DNA of 64,000 bases. Origin: Sphagnum compactum (Eukaryota > Bryophyta > Sphagnopsida > Sphagnales). The notes under the pieces were generated by a model that was not told the DNA's origin, made no database searches, and was given only the letters and a program-made list of their open reading frames with translations. The stretch covers positions 17,911,872-17,975,871 of the forward strand of contig OZ234497.1 of the NCBI GenBank assembly GCA_965153455.1. The letters run 5' to 3'. The stretch's first letter is position 1, and every line of letters begins with the position of its first letter. The position numbers and the translations under genes are program-made. Of this stretch, positions 12,173 to 23,745 are shown piece after piece.

Positions 12173-13489
12173 CAAAGCCATTACTTAAAGAGAAAGATTT
12201 TTATTTTTTTATGCCTTGGAATACTGCCCCTAAACTGTCAATTTTAGTGCAAATTCTTCCAATTAGGTGCCTTATATTTAAAGGGAAAAAATTTTAATTA
12301 AATTTTTTTTTCCTAAGGCATGATGCAAATGGCCATACCTCAACAAGCTTTGATCCGAGATTTTCAACCATAGTTACTTGGTTTCCAAAAGGGTATGAAC
12401 CACATCACTACTACCCCCACGGAACTCCTTCGTGTTGTTGTTGAAATGAAATTATTTGCAAAAAGAGGAATTGTACATCATAATGGAGGGTTTTGCACTT
12501 ATACTCCTCATAGGACAAATGTACTCTTAAGGTTGGTACCTTGAAATTGATTGTTACATGCAAATAATACACAACACTATTGTCATCCAATTTGGGAGTT
12601 TGGTTTGATTTGTACCCCATTATCACCTCTCTATATAAAACAAGGTATGACATTATTTTCTCCAGTACTTAGTACTTAACCCCCCCCCCAGGACCCATAA
12701 CCAGAGGCCATGGAAGTTTTAGTCTCTAGAACATGTGAAGATCAATGGTTTAACAAGCCAAAGTTCAGGGCAAGGATCTCGCAAATGTGCCAGAACAACC
12801 CAAATGTCAGGGTCGGTGCTTTCATTGTATTGAATTATATGGTATGTACAAATAGGGTTTTTATGAAATCCCCAGCCAAGGAATAATCTCTTTTATTTAT
12901 TTATTTTTTGGGATGAGTATGTGAGCGGTGTCCAAATTTTCTAAATCATAAAGAGGCAAAAAAAATTAAGGTTTATGGAATGATGAAAATAATAATCAAA
13001 CATCATCTGTGTATATGAAGAAGACTTATCGCGTACCCCCAAGTGTTGAATTGCAAACTAAAAATCTTAGAGCACAATTTTGGACAACAATTTTGGGCTT
13101 TTGTGGATGAACTCTTAGGATCCCAAAAAACTTGTTCTACTTACACTTCATACAAACAAAAAGTTCATGGTAATGTTGTTTCACGGAGAGCTGAGACATT
13201 GTAGTTACATTGAAATACTGCCATTATTCTTTGATTTAGAGCACAACTTCAGCCAATAATTTAGGCTTGGTAGACCAACTTATAGTTGAGTGTTTTGCAT
13301 TTTTACAACTCTTTGGATCTGGCTACTAATAATAACTACTTTCACTAAAAATTGTGAATTCTTCTAAAGAGGGAAAAGAAATTCATGGTATTCTTGTTGT
13401 TGCTTACTTATTTGCAAAAATGCATGTATGTTTTTGGTCTTGGTATTCGTTGTTGCTTTGGTATTTGCAACCATCTTAACTCTTTTAAC

Positions 13490-13862
13490 TTCCATGGGTT
13501 TTTTCGACCAAAATTTTTTATCACCATTACAGACCTATCTTAACTGATCTAACTTACATGGGTCTTTTTGACCAAATTTTTTAGCACCATTACAAACCAT
13601 CTTAACTCTTCTAACTTACATGGGTTTTTTTGACCAAAATTTTTTATCACCGTTACAAACAATCTTAACTCTTCTAACTTACATGGGTCTTTTTGACCAA
13701 AATTTTTTATCACCATTACAAATCATCTTAACTCTTCTAACTTACATGGGTTTTTTTGACCAAAATTTTTTATCATCGTTACAAACCATCTTAACTCTTC
13801 TAACTTACATGGGTTTTTTTGACCAAAATTTTTATCACCCTTACAACCCGGGGGGAAATGTT
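13490..13862. repeat. 63-bp minisatellite, about 6 copies
   Basis: Units begin with CATGGGT(T/C)TTTTTGACCAAA at about 13493, 13557, 13619, 13682, 13745 and 13808. Spacing is exactly 63 bp in the last four. The unit holds ATCTTAACTCTTCTAACTTA. Because 63 is a multiple of three, an 86-codon repeated reading frame arises by chance; I do not call it a gene. Confidence 0.93.
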
Positions 13863-16800
13863 TTTTTTTTGGGGGTGTGAAGATTTTCCATGATTGTACT
13901 TTCGATTGAGGACAGCCTGGTGGGGCACTGGGTGGCCTCAGGAGGCAAAATGGGTCAGAGGGCCATGTATGGGCTGCGAGAGCTTTTGCAGCCACTTTTG
14001 TGGTACTATAGGGTTAAGCCGTCAGTTTTGCTGGTACTAAAAAATCCTCACATTTCATATAGATTTTGTAATCAGGTTCTAAATTACATATATATATAGT
14101 TCACCGGTAATGTTCTTCCTCCTCTCTGGGCCAAGAGGATTTGCATTCAAAAACCGTTATTATTAGGTTTTCCCAGCACTATCGTAAACATAACCACTTA
14201 CATTAGAAGAACCTGTTCAAGTGTCATCTATGTCAATAGTTACAGAAACACCCAACCTGAGCCATGTACTATTCCTAACAATTCAAGAGATGTCAAAAAA
14301 ATCACTAACCCATTATAATGCTTGTTCTCAGAATCACTTATTAAAATGAATTTATGCATACGGCTCATTGGTCAAATCTTGCATTCTCATTGTAAAATTT
14401 ATAACTACTAAAGATTTGGAACTGGTGGTGCTTCACCAAATTAGTGTTTTATTAACTTAAGAAGGAATTAAGTTGCCATCACATAATCAAACTTTTTTGG
14501 GCATTAGTAAATGAATGCCCCTTAAGTGATGCACACCTTTGACCACCACAATAGATTTTCCCAATAACAAAAGTCCTATGAAAATCCATTTGAAGACACT
14601 CTCATTAACCGTAGTTGGAAGTTGGATATATATATATATATATATATATATGAGCCGTGGGGAAACTCCACTCGAAACACTCTTCTTGTTACCTCCTTTT
14701 TTGAGAGCATATAAGTGAGAAATTGGAGAGTCTTTTGTGAGTCTTTTCCTCCCTTTAGAAACAAATGTTTCATACAAATTAATTCAGCTTTTAAGCTTTA
14801 AATTACAATATTTGTCTACAGGAAAGTGGCTCAGGACCAAACTTCAAACATTCAATTTCCCCCTCCTCTAGTGCTGACACACTTCCTCGTCTCCAAGTGC
14901 CCCCCTTCCAATCCCCAAATCGGACAAAATTTTGAGGCGCTTTAAATTGTGGGGAATTGGAGCCCAACAACAAGACTACTTGTCGGATTTGTTAGTGTTG
15001 GAAACAATGATGTCGGTGGAAAGAGTTTGAGTTTTGAGGTGGTATGGGCAAGCGGATCTCAAAACTCGTACACCCAAGATTTGTCACTTTTATTAAAAAA
15101 AAGAAAGAAGGAAAGCTGCTTTGCTCCTTGAATGCAACACTGGATTGCAGAGCTTTCCTTCCTTCCTTCCTTCCTTCCCACCCAGACCATGCTGCAGGGG
15201 TGCGTATGTGTGAGGTATGTATGGAGTGTGGGCTCTAAGAGTGAAGAAGACAAAAACTTCATCCTTTGAATGAAAAACAAATTATTGTCTCTATCCCCAT
15301 TTCTGTAGTCAATACTATTTCAATATGGTGGGAACCATTATGTAGTATGGTAGGGCCCCATCCACCTGGGAACACATGAACCACATTGGCTGAAACATCA
15401 TTCCATGAGCTCCAAAGGTAAGGGGTTCTACCAGAGTCGGCTCCACAATGATCTCCCTAGCACACCATCCAGTGGATGTCCATTGTTACTCAGTTGTGGA
15501 TGAACCTCAACTGTGTTAATACTTGGTTTCATCTTGGTAACTACTTCTGTAGGAAATAAGTCTCATACATAGGCATATAGGTCAGAAAATAGGCAACTTT
15601 CAGGTAAGGAGATGGTTCATACATACATAGCTACAGGGGCTGTTTTTACTACCTTCTTACTAACAACATGCTTGTGGGTTGTTAGTAGGTAGGTCTTAAA
15701 AAAATGTAACTGCGATAACCCACCATGGTTAGCTACGGAACTAAAACCCAACAGAAAACTGTTTCCTGACCACTTACCATTCATCCTTCATGGTGCGCTG
15801 GAAGGTGTTGGGTTCAATCAATGTGGCCATGTCTTGTCTCACCCTTGTTTCAATTCACTATATCACTCCCCATTGTTGATTCGGATCACACAGGTGGAAC
15901 CAGCAGAGGGATGGCCACCTGCTCCCCAGTTAGGAAAATATAGCCTACAAAAGGTACTTAGAAAAACAAAGACACCAAAACCAGTTACACTATTATAATA
16001 GATCACATATAATAATATTCTTTGCCCAAAATGGGGTCAAGCCATGATCTTATTCCTTGTGTTTTCTCACTTCTAATGTATTTTAGTTGAATAAGCAAGA
16101 TGGCAAAAAAACTGGGGTTGAACAGGCAGTTTGACTTTGCTCAAACAAAGGGGATGGAAAACCATCCATATCGTTAGGATGAAAAGAAGCCAAATGGTGG
16201 TATGTTTGTTTACCTGTGTTTATGTAGGTTGGTTGGTTTGTTTGTTTTTGTTTTTTCTCTGATTCAAGGACATGAGGAGTATGAGACTCAACCAAGCTTA
16301 TAAAGGGTTAAACAAGTCGGCCTCAATATTGTTATTACACATTTTTTGTTGACCATGGAATAAATGGGTTTTCAGTTTGTTCATATCCATTGAGTTTGCT
16401 ATGACAAGCACTTCCTTACAAACAACCCAAAAAAAAAAAAAAACAAAGGAACATGACATCGGCCGTCAATTTCAGTTTGGGCGTTGGACTCAAAAAAATT
16501 TATTCTGGCAAGAAAACTCATTAGTCTTATGGTCTTGGCCCTTCAGGGTGAGAGACTACGAACAACATGCATGCAGAGTTCATTTGATCTCACACTTTGA
16601 GGATTGTTCAGCAGGTGTCACTGTGAAATGTGAGTTCATTTTTTGGGAACTTCAAAGAGCATTCCCTATTTGAACTGTTGTTGGTGTGTTGTTGCCATAA
16701 GGGGTAGAGTCATCACAGGATGAGCTAGCTGCTTGTTAGAAGATGCCAACCCAAATCTTTTGTGCATACCAGATAGATGCTACCCTAACCTTTCCTTTCT

Positions 16801-17604
16801 GCCTAAAATATTGTGCATCTGAAATATTTTTCATCTTGCCCAAACATGCCCCATGTGGCAAATTTGTTGGTCTTGCCTGCCCAGGCAAGGATATTGTGTT
16901 TAGATTCAATATAGAGTATATAGTAGCTTAATGGATTTTGGCCCCTACGTAATAGGTCTATTTTATATGAGGATTTTTGAAAGATGAAATTTTGGCTTGT
17001 GTTGAAACTTCAGATTAGTTATAGAGTTATAATATTTTGAAGGATTTTGGTTTCTTTTAGAGGATTTTTTGAAGATTGTATTTGAAATATATGAAATATT
17101 TGAGTTTCCGTAATTCTTCTTTTGCCTTTTAAGATATTTTTTAATGTAAATGGCAAGGCCATGAGCAGTGTTACACAACCCTAGTTCATAAAGGCCAGAT
17201 ATGTGAGAAAAAGAGCCACCAGATATAAACTGATTAGACTGGTTATAAGGGTTCCAGTCCAGTTCCATTTGGGCAGATTGAAAATAAAAGAAAATTTAAC
17301 CTTTGATATAATAAGTTCATGATCAGCTAAGTCATTAACAATTCTGAAGTTTTCTCAGCTTTCTGTCTCTAGGACATTCTGTAACATATGAAATAATTGA
17401 TGCAAAAATGCACTCATCCTTTTGCATCCTTTTTAGTTTTCCCCCCCTTCTTCTACCTTCTGAATCAAGCTGTTGAAATGCTTGCTACAATCTGGTCTTT
17501 AAGCCTTTGTTGCATGTTTGTCACACATTATTTCTTGAATCTGTGTGTTAAGTTACATAGGACTGAAAGCATGTGAAAAAGTAGGCTGATTATATCAGCC
17601 AAAC

Positions 17605-18005
17605 TACCTTGCACTATATTCCAATAAGAAGAGGTCACACTTTTTCCATGGCAAAACATATTTGAAGTTGGGCCTCACCCAATGGTCATTGAGTCACAAA
17701 TACCTTGCCACTATATTCCCATATGGGGACTTCAGCTTTTTCCAATTGAAAAACTCACTTAAAGTTGGGGCTCACCCAACAAGTATTCTTGTACTATATT
17801 CCCATATGGAAACTAAGCTTTTCTGGTTGAAAAACACATTTAAAGTCAGGCCTTTACTCAACAATCATTACATCACAAATACTCAGTGTGCACTATATGA
17901 GAATCTTGCACAATATTCCCATATAGAGAGTTTAGTTTTGTTTTCCATTGGCTAACACATTTTAAATTCTTATGGTCTCCCCCAACAAATCATGATGTCA
18001 CAACT
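17605..18005. repeat. Degenerate tandem repeat, about 90-115-bp unit, 4 copies
   Basis: The phrase CACTATATTCCCATAT(G/A)GGGA followed by AACACATTTAAAGTTGGGGC and CTCACCCAACAA recurs at about 17611, 17709, 17793 and 17908 with many substitutions and indels. An old, diverged array. Confidence 0.82.
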
Positions 18006-18137
18006 ACTTATTGCAACTTGATCATCATTGGGTCCACATAAAACCTGATGGCCAGAGACATCAGAAAATGCTCACAACAATTGGAGACTACTCTGTCTTA
18101 CTCTATCACCCAGAGACAAAAATTTGCTCAATGTACA

Positions 18138-18220
18138 TACCTACCATCACCCAGCTTTCGAGTGTTCAAATTGCATTTACCTACCATCCCCCTGTTTTCA
18201 AGTGTACAAATTGCAGAATA
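18138..18220. repeat. 41-bp direct duplication
   Basis: TACCTACCATC(A/C)CCC followed by TCAAGTGT(T/A)CAAATTGCA occurs at about 18138 and again at 18179. It lies between two other unrelated tandem arrays. Confidence 0.75.
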
Positions 18221-18314
18221 TTAAAAGGAGTTGGTCAAGTTGGTGCACTTCAGCACTACAAAAACGCTTTACATGATGGCCTTAAGACATGTAAAGTCTG
18301 GTGATCCTGCGCTG

Positions 18315-18497
18315 TATGATTTTATCCAGGCACCTGACACCAAGTCAAAAGCTGAGAAGAAGATGAGGAAGCCATATGATTTTATCCAGGCACCGGACAC
18401 CAAGTCAAAAGCTGAGAAGAAGATGAGGAAGCCATATGATTTTATCCAGGCACCGGACACCAAGTCAAAAGCGGAGAAGAAGAAGAGGAAGCCATGA
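18315..18497 (+). repeat. 60-bp tandem triplication preserving an open frame
   Basis: Three 60-bp copies start at TATGATTTTATCCAGGCACC (18316, 18376, 18436) and are almost identical. On the + strand each reads as YDFIQAPDTKSKAEKKMRKP and the frame runs into a TGA at 18495 within an 88-codon frame from 18231. The last copy has KKKRKP, a basic nuclear-signal-like tail. It lies about 1 kb beyond the SYF1 stop on the opposite strand. It may be the 3' end of a small gene or only a repeat; I cannot decide. Confidence 0.85.
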
Positions 18498-18500
18498 AAT

Positions 18501-19449
18501 GTGGAAGAGAGAGGGAGAAGAGGTGTGAAGCAAAGAGAGGTCAAAGAGAAACAGCACTAGTCATGGCAACAGGATTCAGGAAAATCTAAGGACAGTGGGC
18601 CAACTCTAGCACCAAAATACAAGTTACTCCTGTGCTCATGAGCAAAATAGGATTCCATCAAAAGCAGGAAAACAGCCATCATCTGTTCACATGCCACCTA
18701 ACATGTACATTGAATTCAAGTGCTCAGAGAAGATAATGAATAAAAATCACCAACAAAGGTTAGTATCAATAATAATTCATTTCTTCCCACTTGAGTCCAT
18801 CCATGTTTTGTATAAACTATAACTTTCCCTTCAGTCTGGAAAAAGGGAGGGAACAGTACTCCAATCTCATCCTCCCACACACCAACTTCTTTATTTCATC
18901 TGGCTGATACTTCTATGGGGGAATCAGTACCGGCCACGTAGTCAGGAAAAGAACTTGCTCCCTATGACCTCATGGGCAACGGTACTACTTTGTTGTACAA
19001 AAAGCCTTTTGGACCCAGCTCAAACTCCATCAACAAAGGCAGGAAAAGAACTTGATGACTATGGCTCGGTGGATAGATGGTAGTACTAGTCTGTTGTACA
19101 AAAGGACTTTAGAACCAATTCAACCTCAAAACTAGAATCCGTACTAACTGATTCCTTCTCTCTTCACCATTTCTACTCTGCAACAATGAGAACACATCAA
19201 CTATTGCCAACAGCTCCTGAGAAATATATGCTTGATTGAACTAATATTATGTCTCCAGGAAACTACCTTTTTGGTGGAGGGAGGGGCAATAAGTCACTGC
19301 ACCTAGATTAACCAAATCCTGACATGCAACCGGAAATCAGAAATACCTACAGGGTACACTATCAACTAACTCAGAAAAGACTATCCAACAGTTGCTATTG
19401 TTGCGAAGACAATATTTAAATATTCTTCTTCCAGCCAACCACTTGCTTA
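18501..19449. other. SYF1 3' flank, no gene seen
   Basis: Apart from the duplication at 18944-19140 no feature stands out. The part close to 19449 should be SYF1 3' UTR. Confidence 0.5.
18944..19140. repeat. Diverged 98-bp direct duplication
   Basis: AGGAAAAGAACTTG, a CTATG block, GGTA(C/G)TACT and TGTTGTACAAAA occur in the same order at about 18944 and 19041. It lies in the 3' flank of SYF1. Confidence 0.65.
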
Positions 19450-22400
19450 TTAGGCTTGTGAAGCTTTTTGCCTTTTGAACCTTTCTCTTGCACCAACCAC
19501 TTCATCACCCTCTCGCTCTCGCTGCACTCCTCTCCCAGCTTTCTCCTCTTCAGCCAACTCCCTAGCCTTTCCCGCTAGTTCTCCATACACTGCATCAGGA
19601 ATTGTTTTTTGCGCCACATCTACCCCTGCTCCTGCTTCTTCTTCCTCTTCACTCTCTGCCCCAATTTCAATCTCTTCAGGATTCACAACTGCTCTCCTTG
19701 TTGGGCTCCCAAGCACTTGTCCAGCCTCTCTCTGTGCTTGAACCCCCCCACTTACAAAGCCCAGTGATCTCATACCATCTTGCAAAGGAGCTGGAGCAAT
19801 TTGTCTTTCAAGAGCTGCCATATCATCTTCTGGGACACCTGCACGCTTCAGAGTATCCACAGCTTCTTCCAAAGAAACCTTTGTTGCCTCTTGTTGCATG
19901 AGATACTCGGGAAGTATAAAATGCATCTGCTCACAATGACATTCACATCATCATTTACAGTTCATGTCTGTCATAAGTAAGGATAAGTATCTCAGATTTA
20001 AGTGTCACTGCAAGAGATTGAGAGAATGCCCACTAATAAGACTAGGCGTATTTCAGATCTGACAACATGATAGCAACCAATTATGAAAGGAACTCAAGTT
20101 CTTCTCTGCAGAGCACAAGGGGACAAGAGACAGAAAAGAAAATGCCACAAAATCCCTGAGCTACTCATTCAGTCCAAACCCATCTAGATGACTGAGACCA
20201 GTGAACATTTCCCTGAGGACAAATGAGATCCTGAATCCATCAGAAAGAAAGATATGCAAGCTTGACCTCTGCAAATATACTGGGAAAGAAAGCAGACACC
20301 ACTTGAGAAAGATTGCTCATTTTCAGATAATGATATACCTGGCTATAGCTTGCAGATACACTACGCTTGATACGAAGCATCTCACGAAATGTGTCCTCAT
20401 TACCATGCTGCACTTCAAAATCATTCCACTTGACCCAAAACTCGGCATCTGAGCGCGGATCGGCCATTTGTGATGCATGTATATATATGGCTCGCGCCCG
20501 ATCAATTTCTCCCAGATTACGCTCAAGCTCAGCATACTTGATGCACATTGTTTTAACATCCTTGTCTGGTAGCCCAGACTCAATTGCATGCTGCTCACAC
20601 CACATTGTATTCAATGAGTAAATATAATGTCAAAGCAAAATAGAGGGAGGAGAACACAACTGGCACCAGTATTAGAGGATATGTGCAAAAAGAGGAACAC
20701 AGAGTTTGGTTAGGAGCCTACAAACCTCATATATAGCACGAGTTTTTGGAACTCCCAGAAACTCTGCAGCACGCGCAATGTAGATCTCATAGATGCTCAG
20801 TTTCTCCTGATCTGTCACAGCCTTGGTGGCACGGTCATAGATAGCCATGGCATGACGATCCAGGCCATGCTCCTCCTCCAACTTTGCATATTGCAAGTAT
20901 AGAGGTTTTGCATCCTCTGCAGGTACCTGCAAGAGGGGCAAGGCCAAAGCACTCAGGCAAATGTATCTAGAACAAAGACCTTGTAAATATAAATCTGAAA
21001 CTACCCAAAAAAATTCTATTAGAGAAACCATTGAAAACAAGGGTTCCACAAACCTTCTCAACAGCTTGCTCAAACAAATCCCGTGCCCGTTCCAGCTTCT
21101 TCCCTCCATATCGACTCACAAACTTTGACAAATATGTGGTCCAGATTTCCCGAACATGGGGATACTTGAAAATTTGAACCCCTCTCTCGTACACTTTGAA
21201 AGCATCCTCAAAGTATTTGTGCTCCTACAATCCAAACCAGCAAAATAAGTTGTCCAGTTCTGTCAACCACTATGCTGGTAAAAATCAACAATGTACTGGT
21301 CACCTGATTGCTCAAACCTTATAGAACATAGAGCAAGTTAAAAAAGATAGGTACCTGGAGGGACACTGAAAAGTTCAGAATGAACTAATGTTATTGGCAA
21401 CATTGGCAAGAGAGGGAAGAGGTACCTCAAGCAGGGCCGTGTAGTTCAAAATAATCTGGGGGGTGGCTATTTTGAGGTCAAGAATCCGCTCATAGACCTT
21501 TCGAGTGTCATCCAAAGTACCCAAGCTCTCTTCCAAATCAACATAAAATGACCAAAGCTTCAAGGACTTATGTACCCTCATTTGAACAGGTGCATCACCT
21601 TCTGCTGCCACTGCATGGACAAATGTAGTAGGAAAAATCAGTCAATCTCTTCTTGCAAGGCCATAAACCTGAATCATCTTTTTCACCACACAACAATCCT
21701 CCAGTGAAGATCTTGAAATCACATATTTTTCTCAGCAATGAAAATCAGCAATCCTCCACTCCTTTGTACATGCCCATTGTGGCCAGGAAAACACTAACCT
21801 ATCCGCTTGACAGCTGCTGAAGGCTCAGCTGTGGCACGGGCCATGAGCTTCAATGCACCTTTGAAATTCTTGTGGCGAAGCTCCATCTCCGCCCACTCAC
21901 ACCATACACTTGCCAAGTCATCCACTGCCTTGTAACCTACCTGCACTGCCTTATCAAAGATAACTCTGGCATTCACAAGGTCATCATGAGCTTCATAGAG
22001 TCGTGCAAATGAGACCCATAATGTATGTGGCTTGCCCACAGCTTTAAATGGGTCTACAGTCCTAACAGCCTCAGTGAATGTGAGTATTTGTCGTGCAGGA
22101 TTATCAACAAAAAGCTTCACACGCTTGTGCCATTCATGCACATTGTGTGGATTTTGTCTCAAAAGAACGCTGCTCACAAGCTCTGGTCTTCGGTTCATCA
22201 AATCTTCCAGTCGTGCAAGGCGCAAGTCAATATCATTCTCATCATTCAGCCAAAAGCCAGACAAGATTTCCCTCTCCCATTTCTCCAGAGCAGTCTTCTG
22301 ATCAACTTTCTGCATCTTTCTTTTAGGATCCTCTGCAGCCAGCACTCCATCCAAAACCTCAATTTCTGTTCTCCCATTGTCCAGAGCTTCTTGCTCCTTC

Positions 22401-23353
22401 TCCTCTTCTCTCTCATCATCACTGACTTCTAGGATTTCCATCTTAGCAGCCAACATGCTCTCCTCAAACTGAGTATAGGCGTCAAATACCATACTGAAGT
22501 CCCTAACAGTCATCACACTCATCATGCCCTCTTCATACACATCCCTGGCTTTCTCGAACAGTCCTCGCCTGATGTAATAATCTGCAAGCGATGTCCACAA
22601 GCGGCCTACCTCATCAGTGAACCTCCGAATGCCGCCCCGGATAATGGCATCAACTTGCAACCCTGAAACCTCGTTTGCATGCTTCGTGAGCAAGTTGCAA
22701 AGCTCCAGCCATAGCTGATGCCGCGGCCTCCCCTTGCTGGAGTGAAAGGTATCATCGTTCAGCACCTGAGCAAGTCGCTCTGCAGCCTCTTGCCAGAGCT
22801 CGGACGATTGCAGAAACTCGATGAAATCCTCGATGTGTGTGGGATCGAACTTCAGAAACCGTCTGTAAACCCTAAGAGAAGTCTCAGTTGGAACTCCTTG
22901 CTGTGAAACAAACTTCAAGTAATCTTCCCAGATACGATCGTGCTGCGTAACAGGTAGTGAACAAAGAGCTCTATCAAACGTCCTCCGAGTCCGTGTGAGT
23001 AGCTTTTGCTCCGTCAGAGTCTTAAGATACATGATCCAAATCCTGGGCATCTTGTGCATTGTCACAAGAGCACGTTCAAAAGTGTTGTTCAGAGACTCAT
23101 GCTGCGTATTGGCAAGCGAAAGTCCTCGCACTCCTTCCATCCTCTGCTTTAGGTAAGCATACCATAGCTTGTAACTTCCTGGCAAAGCTTTCAAGGACCT
23201 TTCGAAGAGAACCACGCGCTTCTTCACCGGTGCATCCCTGCGAGCTTGAATGTAGCGCCACCATAGCTTCAAACTATACGGGTTTCGCAGAATCTCTTCC
23301 TCGTAGAGCAGATCCTCCTCAGACGGGTAAAGGTCCTGAGATATGGATGGCAT
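19450..23353 (-). CDS. SYF1: Pre-mRNA splicing factor SYF1/XAB2, complete, 6 exons
   Basis: HAT-repeat scaffold of the Prp19/NineTeen complex in the spliceosome, also tied to transcription-coupled repair in animals (XAB2). Exons: 21799-23353, 21426-21610, 21054-21224, 20726-20926, 20339-20590, 19450-19926; phases agree and give 946 codons. The start is ATG 23353 (MPSISQDLYPSEEDLLYEEE), which matches the usual family N-terminus; the open frame extends further up but only through a TTG, and an acceptor-like TTTTGCAG sits there. HAT repeats run through residues 20-850, for example NPYSLKLWWRYIQARRDAPV, HKMPRIWIMYLKTLTEQKLL, HDRIWEDYLKFV and RLWTSLADYYIRRGLFEKAR. The C-terminal tail is acidic then basic (EEEEEAGAG, ERFKRQK). 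An alternative acceptor 3 bp away at exon 5 would add one Gln. Length is close to that of Arabidopsis. Confidence 0.96.
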
Positions 23354-23484
23354 GGCAACTAACCTCTCTTGATGCTGCTGCAAAACAGAAATTCCTTACA
23401 GCAAGCAAGCTGCACACAATCCTGATGTAGCCAAGAAACACCGCACGCCCCCCCCCCCCCCCCAAAAAAAAACTGTCAAACACA

Positions 23485-23745
23485 AAGAAGTTTCAACCCT
23501 AATGCTCTGACGACGACAAAAACCCACCAAAAACAGCGTCACAACAACAACTACAAAATCCTAACACTGCAACATGCTGCATTGCACCAAGGACGAACCT
23601 CCCGAGTGTTGCAAATTGTGACGCAAACGCCAAGCTGAACAAAACCCTAATTCATCAAGCTAAACTCTTGACAAGACGATGCACGAAAACCCTAATTTCA
23701 ATTTTTATCTGATGTCGCGGAAGAGACAGTAAAACCCTAATTTCA
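23485..23745. promoter_or_regulatory. Cluster of telobox motifs upstream of SYF1
   Basis: AAACCCTAA occurs at 23642-23650, 23687-23695 and 23732-23740, with a variant CAACCCTAA at 23494-23502. The last two full copies sit in a short direct repeat (CCCTAATTTCAA). In plants this telobox is common in promoters of housekeeping and translation-linked genes. A C17/A8 homopolymer (23449-23471) lies nearby. A role in SYF1 expression is inference. Confidence 0.7.

Larger units (their letters stand above)
10951..17600. other. Gene-poor intergenic stretch between AGO1 and SYF1
   Basis: Apart from the foldback element (11105-11550) and minisatellites at 12050 and 13490, I see no supported gene. There are a TA microsatellite (14628-14651), a CTTC microsatellite (15153-15179) and an imperfect hairpin with arms TACTAACAAC (15658-15667) and GTTGTTAGTA (15678-15687). 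Reading frames up to 98 codons (16377-16673) have no recognisable family motif and no splice context. Confidence 0.6.

Noticed and set aside
13620-13880. 86-codon frame of repeated FFDQNFLSPLQTILTLLTY units
   Set aside because: Consequence of the 63-bp minisatellite; unit length is a multiple of three.
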